The position numbers were made by a program, and so were the translations under genes. DNA of 64,000 nt from Dipteris shenzhenensis (lineage: Eukaryota > Polypodiophyta > Polypodiopsida > Gleicheniales), in NCBI GenBank assembly GCA_047967505.1, contig CM106539.1, one strand, 5' to 3'. Below the pieces are notes generated by a model. It was not told the DNA's origin. It made no database searches and saw only the letters and a list, made by a program, of their open reading frames with translations. The stretch's first letter is position 1. Every line of letters begins with the position of its first letter. Positions 12,250 through 24,725 of the stretch are shown one piece after another.

Positions 12250-12840
12250 TGCCCCGTGTCAAATCCCATTGGAATCCTATTACAGAATTGTTCCAATCTT
12301 TGGGATAGTTTCAAAGGTTGGATTGAACTTGCAAATCCCCCTCCACCTATGGAAGACATAGAAGATATCCGTGTGCAGATGGGTGAAAGAGATGACATAC
12401 ACAACATTATTGTGCCTTTGATCCACATGGCATATAATGAAGTCCAAGCCATTGTGGATGTTGGAGCAGGTGTAGATGTCCTATCCAAGGAGCTCTATGA
12501 TGAATGGGGTCTCCCACCAATGCAAAAAGCTAATTTCAACATATGCCTTGTTGATGATTCATGAGCAAAACCCTAGGGAATATTGAATGGCGTGTCAATA
12601 AAAGTTGCAGGAGTCTGTTTTTCCTTTCAATTCACAATCTTGGATCTCCCCAAGAAATCCTATCAACTTGCTGGGACATCCTTGGTTGTAAGAAGCATCA
12701 ACCCTCCATCATTGGGGAACCGGATAGACTAAAAATCCAAAATTGTGACACCACAATCAGGGTGAATGTGGGGATAGGAGTAATAAAACCAATTGTGCTT
12801 AGAGCGTTGGATGAAACCACTTCAACGACCATATCTTGAA
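12250..12840 (+). pseudogene. Ty3/gypsy protease (family A, copy 1)
   Basis: The frame at 12256-12564 reads through NEVQAIVDVGAGVDVLSKEL, the retropepsin active-site region. The usual D-G/S-G-A is here D-V-G-A, whereas the sister copy at 19045 keeps DGGA. The domain continues, after a TGA stop and a frameshift, with a segment ending in a degraded GHPWL-type motif near 12670. It lies directly after Gag. The altered residue and the stop predict an inactive protease. Confidence 0.7.
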
Positions 12841-12965
12841 AGCAAATTAGGTCCCCTACAATAGCATGCCATAGCGGGTGATACACAAAGTGGATACAAA
12901 CATTGGCAACCATTGACAACTACCATTCATTAGACCCCATCTTCTCATAGATAGATGCTAGGGTC

Positions 12966-13865
12966 ATGCAGGTAGATCCTCCACTCAGACATGAAGAACT
13001 AATCAAGCTAGAGGTGCCATTCTTTATGGCTGACCTTGAGTGGAATAATGAACTTGAAGAAGGTACCCATACTAATAATGACTCAAATTTTCCTTGGGAC
13101 CTTGAAAGTGAGGCTGAGAATGCCCAAATTGAAGATCAAGTCTTTGACGATGACACAGCCATTTTGCATGCCCTAATGAGCTTCCTAAAATTGAACCTCC
13201 AAAGTTGAATAACAGCAAAAGATCCTGCAAGAAAATTGGAGGAAATCGCCGAAAAGCCAAGACCAAGCACTTCAATGAATTTGAATGAGTCCAATCAAGG
13301 ATCGTTAAATTGTCCCTCTAAATCTGAGCCACCTCCTCTTGAATGGTCCCCTAATGGACTAGAAGGAGTATCCATAGCAAATGATCTCTTGCTTAGGAAC
13401 ACCTTACTAGTGGAAAAGTTATCCCACAGTTCCCAACATAAGAAGTTTCGAAAGTATAAGCCACATGTGCGGATGAAGATCGATCAAGAGACTTTAGAAA
13501 ATGAAAGTCCCCAAGATCCTAAAAAATAGGTTAATGATACTATGGCACCTAATACCCATAGCACATGTCAAGCTAGTTCAACACTATTAGAGATTGATCT
13601 TTGAGAAGGGCCAGAGTACTTCAAGAACTACACAAGTGGTAGTGTCCCCAAGAATGCCAAAGTACACAAGGGAAAACTCAAGTATCTAGGTCAAGGACCC
13701 TACCGAGAAAGAAAAATGAATCCCATTGGAGCTGTGTTGCTAGAAACATTAGATGGAGTCCAATTCAACACAACCATAAATGGAAGCTGATTGAAGTGAT
13801 ACTACATCAACACGCAAGCCATCCCTGACAATAATAAAGTTTTGGGAACCCCAAGTCTTCAATAG
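12966..13865 (+). pseudogene. Ty3/gypsy spacer and integrase C-terminus (internal deletion)
   Basis: An acidic frame (12966-13529) continues the post-protease region. It jumps, with no reverse transcriptase, RNase H or integrase core, to KVHKGKLKYLGQGPYR and MNPIGAVLLETLDG at about 13650-13760. That segment is the integrase C-terminal tail also found on the minus strand at 28960-29140. So 3-4 kb of pol are missing, and this copy could only have moved using enzymes from elsewhere. The coding part ends near 13790, followed by a transition into the 3' region. Confidence 0.7.
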
Positions 13866-15390
13866 TTAGCACTAGATTGTTACACATGCACTCACTAGCA
13901 TATGCACGTTTTTGCACATATAGTTTGCACTAGATTGTTACATGCACACTCACTGGCATATGCACGTTTTTGCGCATTTAGAAAGACCTAATCAATTTCC
14001 ACTTAGGGATGATTGAGTCTTAGTTTCCCTATGAGATCCCATAAATAAGCATATAGTTAATCCCTACCTAATCGACAGATCATGTGCACTCACATGATTT
14101 TGCATAGGTACATAATAGATTGCATCAATAATAGTATCACACACTTTCATTTCATACTCTCAAAGCATGCAATGAATTCACAAGCAGGACAAGAAGCTAT
14201 GCGAGGTCAACATGCAACTCCTACATACAACATGCAACATGCGAGTTCTACATGCAACTCCTACATGCAACGTGCAACTCCTACATGCAACATGCAACTT
14301 CTATATGCAAGTTCTACACGTAGAGAGAGAATGTCTTACAATTCCTACATGCAGAGAGAGAAGCTCTCCAACTTGATGCCCCATAATGGAATGAAGCCCA
14401 CACTCTTTGGGGCATTGTGTTGAGTTCTACTTTGGTATTCCAAGCAATTGTCTCAAGTGTCCATGCTTCCTTGCACTTTATGTCCAAAAAGCATGTCATA
14501 ACTTTGCAACTCCTCCTCCCCTTTCCTCCAACCTTGCAACCTATCCTCTCCCTCCTCCTCCTTCCTTCTCCTCCTCCTCCTCCTCCCTCCTTCCTCCTCC
14601 TCCTCTCTCTTCTCCTCCTCCCTCCTCTTCTCCTCCTCTCTCTTCTCCTCCTCCTCCCTCCTCCTCCTCCCTCCTACTCTCTCTTCTCCTCCTCCCTCCT
14701 CCTCCTTTCTCCTCTCTCTTTTTCCCCCATGCTCTTACACCTTCTTCCTCTCCCACTCCTATTCTCCCCCTAAACCCTTAGTCCCTCAACCCTTGACCTC
14801 CATGATCTACGAGGGAGATGAGTTCTCCCCCATGTACTCTACCCTGAACCTTGGATCCTCCTTTTAACCCTTAAACCTCTTCTAAACTTTGGAACCTCTC
14901 TTTGAATGTTGGAACCTCCTTCTAAACCTTGAACCTCCCTCTAACACTTAAACTCCTCCTAAACCCTTCAACCCCTAAGAAGGAAAAATCCTTCATTACC
15001 CTAACCATGATGATGCACATTCCTTTCACACACACATGCACTATGTTTGCTTACCAAACGTAAGCCTACGTCTCTCACCAGAATATGACCGGAGGTCCTA
15101 AGCTACACTTATACTACAAACGACAACACTGATATATCTGTAGGTGACAAAAAGCATTGGCACCCTGTATACTGAGAATACCCTGCTCTTCCTATGAAAG
15201 CCATGGGAAAAAGCCAACATTTAGTGCCACTACTAGGGAGACTAGCATCTCAAGTAACGAGTAAACATACACAAGTATGTGTAAAAAAGAAACTACTACA
15301 AACTTTCATGAACATAAAACTCAAGGGCATGGAGAGTAAATTTTGTTTTCCAACTCTAGCCAAATATATCAACCCCAAGCATCACCTTCT
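13866..15390 (+). repeat. 3' non-coding region of family A Ty3 element
   Basis: Bases 13866-14170 match, inverted, the sequence after the integrase of the minus-strand copy (28620-28950). About 14200-15200 match, inverted, 23430-24720. It includes a tandem array of roughly 10-20 base units containing CTACATGCAAC (about 14212-14360), a (CTC/CCT)n tract at about 14511-14725 and degenerate ACCTCCTTCTAAACC units at about 14870-14960. I could not fix LTR borders. The long reading frames over the CTC tract are artefacts of simple sequence. Confidence 0.6.
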
Positions 15391-15397
15391 TCTTCTT

Positions 15398-16030
15398 TCA
15401 CATCTAGCCTCCATCCTCCTCCCCATTTTGAGCCCTACGCAAGACCCTCCTCCCTCTCCATCGACCACCACCCTACTCCCATCCTCACATGGTGAGTTAT
15501 TTCAAGCCCTGCTCGTAGCGATAACCTAGCCATCCACCCACCGTCCATTTGCCCTCAACAATCTTGTTACATCAAGAAAGACTTGCAGAGCATTAAGGTG
15601 ACCATCTCTTCCACCCTTTGGATTTCCATCAAAGTTTTTCATCCATCAAGTTTCCTCCACCACCATCCCCTCCACCCCCCCCCCTCCATCCCCTTCACCC
15701 CCCTCCATCCCCTCCCCCCCCATGTTTTGCCTACACCCATTCCTATAAAACCCCACTCCACCCCCTCATTCTTCTTATTTCACATCTAGCCTCCATCCTG
15801 TTCCCCATTCTAAGCCCTATGCAAGACCCTCATCCCTCTCCACATCGACTACCACCCTACTCCCATCCTCACACTGTGAGTTATTTTACGCCCTTCTCGC
15901 ATCGATAACCTAGCCATCCACCCATTGTCCATTCACCCTCAATAATCCTGTTACATCAAGAAAGACTTGGACAGCGTTAAGGTGACCATCTCTTCCTCTC
16001 TTTGGATTTCCGTCCATCAAGTTTCCTCTA
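15398..16030. repeat. Tandem duplication, period about 384 bp
   Basis: CATCTAGCCTCCATCCT at about 15401 begins a block that recurs at about 15785. Both copies contain a segment describing the same order: CCTCATCCT-like, GTGAGTTATTT, GATAACCTAGCCATCCACC, TTACATCAAGAAAGACTTG and AAGGTGACCATCTCTTCC. Copies differ at scattered bases. No protein is conserved in either copy. Confidence 0.8.
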
Positions 16031-16370
16031 CTAACATCCCCTCCACTCCCCCCCCCTGCTATCCATCCCCCCCACCATCCCCTCCCCCCCAGCTCCCCCC
16101 CCCCACCCCCCCACCTCCATCCTCTCCACAACCCCTCCGGTCCAATGGTCCCCACCCCCACCCTCACCCCCCCTCCATCCCCTCAACCCCCCTCCCCCCC
16201 CCTTTCCCCCCCCTTCATTCCTCCCCTCACCGTCCATCCCCTTCACCCCCCCCACCCCGTCCCCCTCCACCGCCCCCCCCTCTCCATCCCCCCTCCATCC
16301 CCCCCTACCCCTCTTCCACACCCCCCCCACCTTTCCTCACGCCCCCATGTTTTTTTCACCGCCCCTCACT
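16031..16370. repeat. C-rich low-complexity tract
   Basis: About 330 bases are more than two-thirds cytosine on the plus strand, with runs of C up to nine, so the minus strand is G-run rich. Overlapping proline- and glycine-rich frames here are artefacts. The 240 bases that follow (16371-16608) contain no gene I can recognise. Confidence 0.85.
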
Positions 16371-16616
16371 AGCCGCCCTCGTCTCCCTATCTACCTTACT
16401 CTAAGGGCCTTAAGCCCTTGCTTTACAAGGTAGGCCGCATGCAAAGGTGGCGCGGCACCTATCACAACGGCGGACCTACCCACATGGTGGCACCTACAGT
16501 GCCCCGCCCGTAATGCCTCACCACTGATGGCCCGCTTGGCATGTTTCCCTACACATGTGGGACAATCCTAGGCACATTATTAATATGAAGGACCCTACAA
16601 CACTAACACATATCTA

Positions 16617-16862
16617 CTCGGGGGGTTCACTCATCATATGTAACCCTATCACGTGAGTTCAACAGAAGGAAATTTTTTATTTCTAAAATTTACAAAAATA
16701 AATATACATAAGGGACTATTTAAAATAGTTTTGGAAAAAATTTACAGATTTGTATAGAAAAGGGGTACATTTTATTAATGAAAAATTTACAGGTAAGGGA
16801 TTTTAGAAATATGCCTTGAACGCACGTGGTATAGAGGGTTTATACATAGTGACCCCCCCGAG
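16617..16862. mobile_element. MITE, 246 bp, copy 2 (inverted; 8-bp target duplication)
   Basis: This is the same element as 2871-3116 in opposite orientation and of identical length. It starts CTCGGGGGGTTCACTC and ends GTGACCCCCCCGAG. It is flanked by a perfect 8-bp repeat, CATATCTA, at 16609-16616 and 16863-16870. Close similarity to copy 1 suggests recent spread. Confidence 0.92.
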
Positions 16863-17194
16863 CATATCTAACCCCCTAACACAACTACTTCAACACCTGC
16901 ACTTACAGTAGAGACACCCGTTTGACCTCTTGCCAAATTTGCATGCAACTACGCTTTGACCAATGCCTCTGACACCAATGCTCACCAAATTCGCATACAA
17001 CTCTGTTGCGGCCAAGGCCTCCAACAATCCTCTACCCCGATTCCTCCTTTGAAATTCAATAAATCCCTATGACTCCTCCATGACACAACAAGGCCGGGCG
17101 CCATTCGCAATGATGGGGATCTTGACCTTGATGCGGACAGGTGCAATTTCTTTAATTGCAATAATTTTGGCAACTATAATAACAATCAAGGCAG

Positions 17195-18740
17195 TCACTC
17201 CCTGGGAAGACTAAAACTTCCCAAATATAATGGTAGGGGTGATCCAGCTGGATTCCTGTAGCATTTTGATGCCGCATGTCGAGCGGGTGGAGATCAATCC
17301 AATGAAACCAAGGTCGCTTGGTTTCCCATGGCCTTAAATTATTAAGCCTCAGAATGGTACCTATTCCTTCTAGTGAAAGAAAGAGCCACATGGGACCTGC
17401 TTCTTCAAACTGAATTCAAGAGGTGCTTTCAAATAGAGAGACTGCAAGATGATCTCACTCTCCAACTAAGCAAGCTCGAACAAGGTCATCGAGAAGATGT
17501 ACGCACATACCTGGGCAAGATGAAATAATTAATTGCCAAATGTGACCCACACCCTGATGCTAAGTACCTCACAGTTTGGTTCCTTGAAGAACTAAGGAAG
17601 AAAATCTGCAAAGACATGAAAAAGATTAGTAGTTACAAAACATTCAGTGTTGCTCATGCGGTAGCCATTGAAATTGAGGATGGCATGACTGACTCTGATA
17701 CCAGCAGTGATAATGGAAGAGCTAGTGCACAAGATAAGCACTCTAAAAAGTGAAAATCCAAGTCCACTGCTGGAACATCTAATGAAGATCGCCTAGTGGC
17801 CATGACCATGAAGATAAAATAAGAAATGATGCAAGCCATGGAACAAACGCTTCACATGTCTCAGCCGCCACCTCAGACTTGTCCACATAGAGAAAATGTA
17901 TGGTGCCCATGTTGCATGGCCAATCATATAGCAAATGAATGCCCAATGCTAAGCGCCAGGATCACTGCACAAGCAAATCCACTGCCAAGGTTGTGGTGCC
18001 ATATCTGCGTAGTCAATGGCCATGATGAAAATAGTTGCATCTTCAACATGTGCCACAATTTGCCTCGATGTCAACAATACCAACCGGCACCCATACCAGT
18101 GTACATGCAATCCGTACTTGCATAAGCACCAGCAGCTCCCAATTTGAATCCTATTCTCATTCTGACACAAGTCCTGCAATTACTTATGAATAAAATCCAT
18201 GACTATATCTAAGAGCGCCAAATCCAGCTCCTCTAGCAGTTCCAATACAACTTCAAGTCAAGGAATTGGATTCGCCATTTGAGTATGAAACTGAGTAGCT
18301 AGTATACTATGTGAAAGGTGCAAAAGGTTTAATACTAGTGTATGCAAATCAATTTGTCCCAATACATATCGAGTGCCAATCAAGTGCTAAATCATCGGAT
18401 CGTAGAGTGCCCTCATTGTGGTAGCCTTGCTACTTTCCAACCACTTTGTAGAGATTGTGGCATATGCCATGCCTCCATGGATTGTCCCATGAAAAATAAG
18501 GTCCAACACCAAAGAGAGGCTAAGGTTGACGTCCCAATCAGCATTATTGGAGTGGACCATCAAAGTCTGGGGCCGGCAAGCATAATATCACAACTTTTGA
18601 ATGTAATTACATGCCAACAAAAAGAGGCCACCAAGGACCCTAATATTCCAATTCAATCAAGACGACTTCTTCAAAAAAAAGCACAAATGCCTCTGGCAAG
18701 CACAAGATCCAATCCTCGACTTGATCTCACAAAGTATTGA
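17195..18740 (+). pseudogene. Ty3/gypsy gag (family A, copy 2)
   Basis: The frame from about 17205 reads LKLPKYNGRGDPAGFL, then HFDAACRAGGDQ, and on through TWDLLLQTEFKRCF and DVRTYLGKMK, a full Retrotrans_gag-type capsid. Downstream come unusually many cysteine-histidine motifs: CPCCMANHIANEC (about 17907), CHICVVNGHDENSC (about 17998), and CPHCGSLATFQPLCRDC (about 18409). Stops fall at sites where a glutamine codon is expected, for example after GFL and after KMK. It is homologous to 11240-12230 but extends further 5'. It encodes the particle protein only in decayed form. Confidence 0.75.
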
Positions 18741-18904
18741 TAATGTACTCGAGCCTCTGTTCCAACAACAAAATATACAACATAATGTATCATCATGCCA
18801 ACTCGAAGGAGCCCCACTCTCTAGCATTCTAAGTTGCCCTGTGTCAATTCCCATTGAAACCCTAATACAAAATTGCCCCAATCTCTGGAAGAATTTCAAA
18901 GGCT

Positions 18905-19680
18905 AGTTTGAACTCGCAAATCCCCCTCCACCTATGGAAGACATAGAAGATATCCCTATGCAAATGGTGAGAGAGATGACATATGCAACATCACTATACC
19001 TTTTATACACAAGGCATATAATGAAGTCCAAGCCATAGTGGATGGTGGAGCAAGTGTAAATGTCCTATTCAAGGAGCTCTACGATGAATGGGGTCTTGCA
19101 CCAATGCAAAAGGCTAATTTCAACATACGCCTTGTCGATGATTCATAGGCAAAACCCTAGGGAATATTGAATGGCGTGTCAACAAAAGTCGTAGGAGTCC
19201 ACTTTTTCGTTCAATACACAATCTTGGATCTCCCCAAGAAATCCTATCAAATCTTGCCGGGACATCCTTGGTTGAGGGAAGCATCAGTCCTCCATGATTG
19301 GGGAATAAATATACTGACAAACCAAAATCGCAACACCGTAGTTAGGGTGAATGTTGGGACAGGAGCAATAAAACCAGTTTTTCCTAGAGTGTTGGATGAA
19401 ACCTCTTCAACAATGATCTCAAGCAAATGAGCTCCCCTGCAACATTATGCCATAATGGGCGATACACAAAACAATGTCAATAATTGGATACAAACATTGG
19501 AAACCATTGAAAATTGCCATTCATTTAGACCCCATCTTCTCACAGATAGATGTTAGGGTCATGCAGGTACATCCTCCACTCACAAATGAAGAACCAATCA
19601 ATCTACAGGTGCCATTCTTTATGGTTGACCTCAAATGGAATAATAATGAACTTGACGAAGGTACCCATACCAAATAGTCG
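18905..19680 (+). pseudogene. Ty3/gypsy protease (family A, copy 2)
   Basis: At about 19018-19330 the frame reads NEVQAIVDGGASVNVLFKEL, with the D-G-G-A form of the retropepsin active site. It goes on through SYQILPGHPWLREA to HDWGIN, the conserved C-terminal part of Ty3 proteases. Two TAG stops follow the DDS segment. The match with copy 1 ends abruptly near 19675, after EGTHTK, where unrelated sequence begins, so the element is truncated before polymerase. Confidence 0.7.
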
Positions 19681-19916
19681 CATTTCCTTAGACTTGAACT
19701 CGTTTGACTAGCCATGTGGAAGTAGTTAATAAGCTTATGTTAATTATTGTATTTACAAAGTATTCATGGAAGGGACTACTCTCTCTCTCTCTCTCCCTCT
19801 CCATCGAAACCATAGCCAAAAAAATATTATTATTTAATCTAATTGCATCTCTGTAATTATCCATCATGAAGTCATGATCTTCAAGTAAGTGTATCAATTA
19901 GATCATAAATAAATTC

Positions 19917-21507
19917 TTAGCAAAACATTTTCAACTCCATCTCTGCCATGGGTCTCATGGCAAGCTCTCCATTACAACCAAGTCGACTTAAGCGTTCGAC
20001 TATGTCAAATGCTGTTTTTCGATCAGTAGGATTTGGTGTCATCATGGAATTACTCATGGTCTTCAAATGTGCTGTTAATGCCCTTTTGCAATGTGGAACA
20101 ATAGGTGCAACTCTTGAAACTCTCAATGCATCCTCCGCAAAACAAGCAAGTTGTTTGAAAACCCACCCAAGAGCATAAACATCTGAAGAAGGAGAGTATG
20201 GAGAAGATACTGATGGGTCCAAAATCTCTAGGGCAAGCCACTTGTGAGCTTGCAAAGATTTCTTTTTAGCATCAACATGAGACTTGAATTCACCTGATGG
20301 CTCTAGCACTCCCTTTTGTGAAATTAAAGGACCTCTTCCCTCTTTGAATGCTAGAGCACGGCCCCAATCAATAATACCTATCTGAACCTGTCCTTTTGGA
20401 GGCCAATCTAGAACAACATTGCGAAGATGTAGGTCACAATGGATCCAACCATGCTCATGTAGTGCTGCAAGTCCCAAGGCCAAAGCATGCGCCATATCGA
20501 TAGTGGAATTGGTAAAACTTTTAATTTTCTCAAGCATGTCATCTGTTGGGTCATTTTCTTTTGCCCTCTTGTGCTTTTGTCCCTCAAAGTGCTTATCCAT
20601 ATATTCTGCATATCTCCTAGAAGCTACGGGAAGCTGCTTCAAGAAGTCATCTAATGTGCCACCATTAAAAAATGGTGTTATAATCCAAAAGGGCTTCTTT
20701 CTAGTTTCAGCCAGTGTGCACACCAACACTGGGTGCTTAATTGCAACTGCCTGTTCTCAGAGCCTTTCTTGCACAACTAGTCTTATGTTTTGACCATGAA
20801 AATGCTTGCCCACAAACTGTAGATGTTCATGCAATCCAGGGACACCGCTTATCCTAACCTTGTACATAGTACCAATTGCCCCACTGGCTATTTTGTCACC
20901 TACTTGTATCAAATCATCATTGAAACTACAGAAATACATGACCTGATGCACATTGCGTGTTTCCATGATAGGCATGGCTTGTGTCCTAACCAAATTTATC
21001 TCTTCTAGAGATTGGTCCCTAGTGATAAGAGCATGTTCCGCAAAAGACCTCCGAGCCTTATTTGTCAGCTCACCTATTTTAGCTTGGTTGCTAGACATTG
21101 CACATATTCGAGTCCTTCTGTTAATCCAAAGTGTATTCCAATACACTATCTGGGCCCTGTCTACTGTTGTTGGGTAAGAGGTGAGAGATTGTTATTATAT
21201 ACATCTAGAACCGCCCCAATATAGGCGATCAATCTCTTTGGACCCTCTTTATTCCAATGTGAAGCAAGCAAAAGGTCTACTCTTTGCATGTCTGTCAACT
21301 TCTTTTCAACCTCTATGGCAATGTTTATCTTACACTGGAAAATGGCAAGATCACTTTGCATAATCCTCTCCATTTCTCTTTGAGATAGACCACTAGCATG
21401 CATTCCCTAATGACTTTGTTGAGCAATAATTTATCTTGGCCTTTTAATTTGATCTCACTGTTTGTCTCTTTCTTCTTCTGGTTGGCTAATACACTTGTGT
21501 GATTCAT
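19917..21507 (-). pseudogene. Protein kinase-like gene, frame broken
   Basis: The minus strand encodes a long N-terminal region (21507-21000) followed by a protein kinase domain. Visible motifs are a glycine loop (ASGAIGTMYKV), a candidate beta-3 lysine (FVGKHF), the catalytic loop WIHCDLHLRNVV with HCD in place of HRD, and a magnesium loop with DWG in place of DFG (GIIDWGRA). A P-loop-to-C-lobe layout is complete and the domain ends at 19917. The catalytic aspartate, asparagine and DWG aspartate are present. A TGA stop near 20757 and frame changes near 21160 and 21400 break it. Its relation to plant kinase subfamilies is unclear. A second DWG kinase remnant lies at 41733-43300. Confidence 0.7.
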
Positions 21508-21654
21508 CTTTAAAGAAACTCTCCGATAATAATCTGAACATTTTTAATAAACATGCAATTAATAAAAGGCATGCTTCAATCATGATGAGCCAAAATATCC
21601 TTTTCAAAGTAAATCATTGAAGAAAGTAGAAACCATGATTGCATTCTAGAAACA

Positions 21655-22455
21655 CACTTTAGATATGCCATCACGACGCTTTTCTTACCCCACCTAATCT
21701 GAGGATCCGATAGAACAATGGCACCACGATTGCATTCTAAAAACACACTTTAGACATACAATCATGATGATTTTCATGCCCCACCTAATCCGAGGATCTG
21801 ATAGAATAATGGCGCCATGATTGCATTCTAAAAACACACTTTAGACATGCCATCACGACGCTTTTCATACCCCACCTGATCTGAGGATCTGATAGAGCAA
21901 TGGTGCCACAATTACATTCTAAAGGCACACATACACAGATTTGATTTTGAGCTTTTGTAAAATTCATTTAGACATGCAATCATGACGCTTTTCATGCCCC
22001 ACCTGATTCGAGGATCCGATAGAACAATGGCACCACGATTGCATTCTAAAAACACACTTTAAACATGCAATCATGACGCTTTTCATGCCGCACCTAATCC
22101 AAGGATCCAATAGAACAATGGCGCCACGATTGCATTCTAAAAACACACTTTAGACATGCCATTATGATGCTTTTCATACCCCACCTGATTCGAGGATCTG
22201 GTAGACCAATGGTGCCGCAATTACATTCTAAAGGCACACATACACAGATTTGATTTTGAGCTTTTGTAAAATTCATTTAGACATGCAATCATGATGCTTT
22301 TCATGCCCCACCTGATCCGAGGATCCGATAGAACAATGGCGCCACGATTGCATTCTAAAAACACACTTTAGACATGCCATCACGATGCTTTTCTTACCCC
22401 ACCTGATCCGAGGATCTGATAGAGCAATGGTGCAGCAATTACATTCTAAAGGTAG
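21655..22455. repeat. Minisatellite with higher-order structure (91-bp monomer, 309-bp unit)
   Basis: The monomer contains ATTGCATTCTAAAAACACAC, a CATGCxATCATGACGCTTTTC segment and a GAGGATCCGATAGA segment, repeating every 91 bases at first (21731, 21822, 21913). Every third monomer carries an extra piece with GATTTGATTTTGAGC. The three-monomer block repeats at 309 bases (21785 to 22094, 21964 to 22273). The frames in it are periodic artefacts. Confidence 0.85.
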
Positions 22456-22823
22456 ACATATCACATTGCTTTCTCAAATTTTACACAAGAGATAAGTAAT
22501 TGAAACTTAAGAACTTCTATCGTTACAAATCATATCATGAATCTTGTTTTAAGTGCAGCGATTGATTCATGATATGCATTCTCTAACTTAATAGTTTTAG
22601 TTTCCATGGATTTGTAATGGATAACATAGTTGCATAACATAGAAATGTAGCATAAGTAGCAAAGTGCATAACATAAAGATCATATAGAAATGTAGAAATG
22701 TAAGAATTTGATAGACGAATAAGATGCATACCATGAGTACATTTTGAAATGTACCATAAATATCCAAGTGCATAACATAAAGAGAAGGTGTATGTCTACT
22801 ACATTGTCTAACATATTAAATCA

Positions 22824-22907
<84 letters not shown>

Positions 22908-23429
22908 TCTTTATATATTAAAAAATGTGTGTGTATGTATGTGTGTGTGTGTCTTTGTGAGAGAGAGAGAGGGAGAGAGAGTCCAATTTCAAATGGCCAT
23001 GCTACCTGCACTACAAAGAAGAGTTCTTTTAGCTCTCAAAGTTTCTTCAAAGAAAAAAAGACACCATGCTTATATTTCACTCTAAATCGAGTTAGGGAGC
23101 TAGTCTAATTAATCGAGTTAGATTAAGGTTCTGAGCAGTTATATATATACCTCAAAAATCTTTGCAACATCGACGCGGTTGCAGGAATCTCTTGCTGACA
23201 AAAAATCTAGTTCAACAAGCTGGGTAGCGACGCAAGTGCTCCTTTGCTGCTAGCGAAAAATCAAGCGCAACTTTTTAATCCGGGTGCAGCATATTAATCC
23301 GCTGCTGGAGGCTATTGGAGATTAATCTTGCAGCTAGCGACTGAGTCTATGTTCCTGCCTGTAGCGGCCTATAGCTCTAATCTTTCAAGCCCAATCGATT
23401 TAGGTACTATTGATGTTGGTTTTGTCCTA
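22456..23429. other. Non-coding stretch with GT/GA microsatellite
   Basis: A compound (GT)n(GA)n microsatellite occupies about 22824-22905, with a second, shorter GT/GA pair at about 22926-22981. Otherwise I see no gene, only AT-rich sequence and, from about 23160, moderately GC-rich unique sequence. Confidence 0.7.
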
Positions 23430-24725
23430 CTGCTTTCATAGGAAGAGCTGGGTAGTCTCAGTATGCAGGGTTCCCCGAGGCTTTTTGTCACCTACAAATA
23501 TATTGGGGTTGTCGTTTGTAGTATACGTGTAGCTTAGGACCTCGAGTCATGTTCCGATGAGAGACATAGGCTTAAGTGTGGTAAGCAAACAAAGTGCATG
23601 CATGTGTAAAAGGAACGTGTATCATCATGATTGAGGTAATGAAGGCTTTCGCCTTCATTGGGGGTTACAGGGTTTAGGAGGAGTTTAAGGGTTAGAAGGA
23701 GGTTCCAGGGTTAGAAGGAGGTTCCAGGGTTTAGAAGGAGGTTCCAGGGTTTAGAGAGAGGTTCCAGAGTTTAGAAGAGGTTCCAGGGTTAGAAGAGGTT
23801 CCAGGGTTAGAAGAGGTTCCAGGGTTAGAAGAGGTTCCAGGGTTAGAAGAGGTTCCAGGGTTAGAAGGAGGTTCCAAGTTTTAGAAGGAGGTTCCAGGGT
23901 TTAGAGAGAGGTTCCAGAGTTTAGAAGAGGTTCTAGGGTTAGAAGGAGGTTCCAAGGTTTAGAAGGAGGTTCCAGGGTTTAGAGAGAGGTTCCAGAGTTT
24001 AGAAGAGGTTCCAGGGTTAGAAGGAGGTTCCAAGGTTCAGAAGGAGTCCAGGGTTAGAAGGAGGATCCAAGGTTTAGGGTAGAGTACACAGTGGAGAACT
24101 CGTCTCCCTCATAGATCATGGAGTTTAAGGGTTGAGGAACAAAGGGTTTAGGGGGAGCATAGGAGTGGGAGAGGAAGAAGGTGTAAGAGCATGGGGGAAA
24201 GAAGAGAGAGGAGGGAGGAGGAGGAGAGAGGAGGAGGAGGAGGAGGGAGGAGGGAGGAGGAGGAGGGAGGAGGAGAAGGAGAGGATGGGTTGCAAGGTTG
24301 GAGGAGTTGCAAGGTTAGGACATGCTTTTGGACATGGAGTGCAAGGAAGCATGGACACTTGAGACAAATGCTTGGAATACCAAAGTAGACTCAACACAAT
24401 GCCCCTAAGAGTGTGGGCTTCATTCCATTATGGGGTATTTATACAAGTTGGAGAGCTTCTCTCTCTGCATGTAGAAATTCTAACACATTCTCTCTCTACA
24501 TGTAGAAGTTGTAACACATTCTCTTTCTACATGTAGAAGTTGTAACACATTCTCTTTCTACATGTAGAAGTTGTATGTAGAAATTGTAACACATTCTCTT
24601 TCTACATGTAGAAGTTGTAACACATTCTCTTTCTACATGTAGAAGTTGTAACACATTCTCTTTCTATATGTAGAACTCACATATAGAAGTTGTAACACAT
24701 TCTCTTTCTACATAAGTCCATGTTG
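23430..24725 (-). repeat. 3' region of minus-strand family A Ty3 element, inverted to 14200-15200
   Basis: Read on the minus strand this matches the 3' region of the plus-strand element. It contains, in plus coordinates, a tandem array of 18-20 base units of the form GGTTCCAGGGTTAGAAGA (about 23640-24075, over 20 copies), a (GGA)n purine tract (about 24190-24290), and seven or so 31-base units containing CTACATGTAGAAGTTGTAAC (about 24460-24715). It lies downstream of the element's coding region, so it probably includes the 3' LTR, but I could not define LTR ends. Confidence 0.65.

Noticed and set aside
14407-14781. 124- and 118-codon frames rich in Pro, Ser and Leu over the CTC tract
   Set aside because: They are translations of a microsatellite; all frames of both strands stay open for the same reason.
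15910-16404. Pro-rich and Gly-rich frames up to 145 codons
   Set aside because: They come from the C-rich low-complexity tract and are not conserved in the tandem copy next to it.
22744-23108. Arg/Glu-alternating frames
   Set aside because: They are translations of the GT/GA microsatellite.
24460-24715. Regular 31-base repeats resembling a CRISPR array
   Set aside because: The units are contiguous with no unique spacers, and the DNA is plant nuclear.
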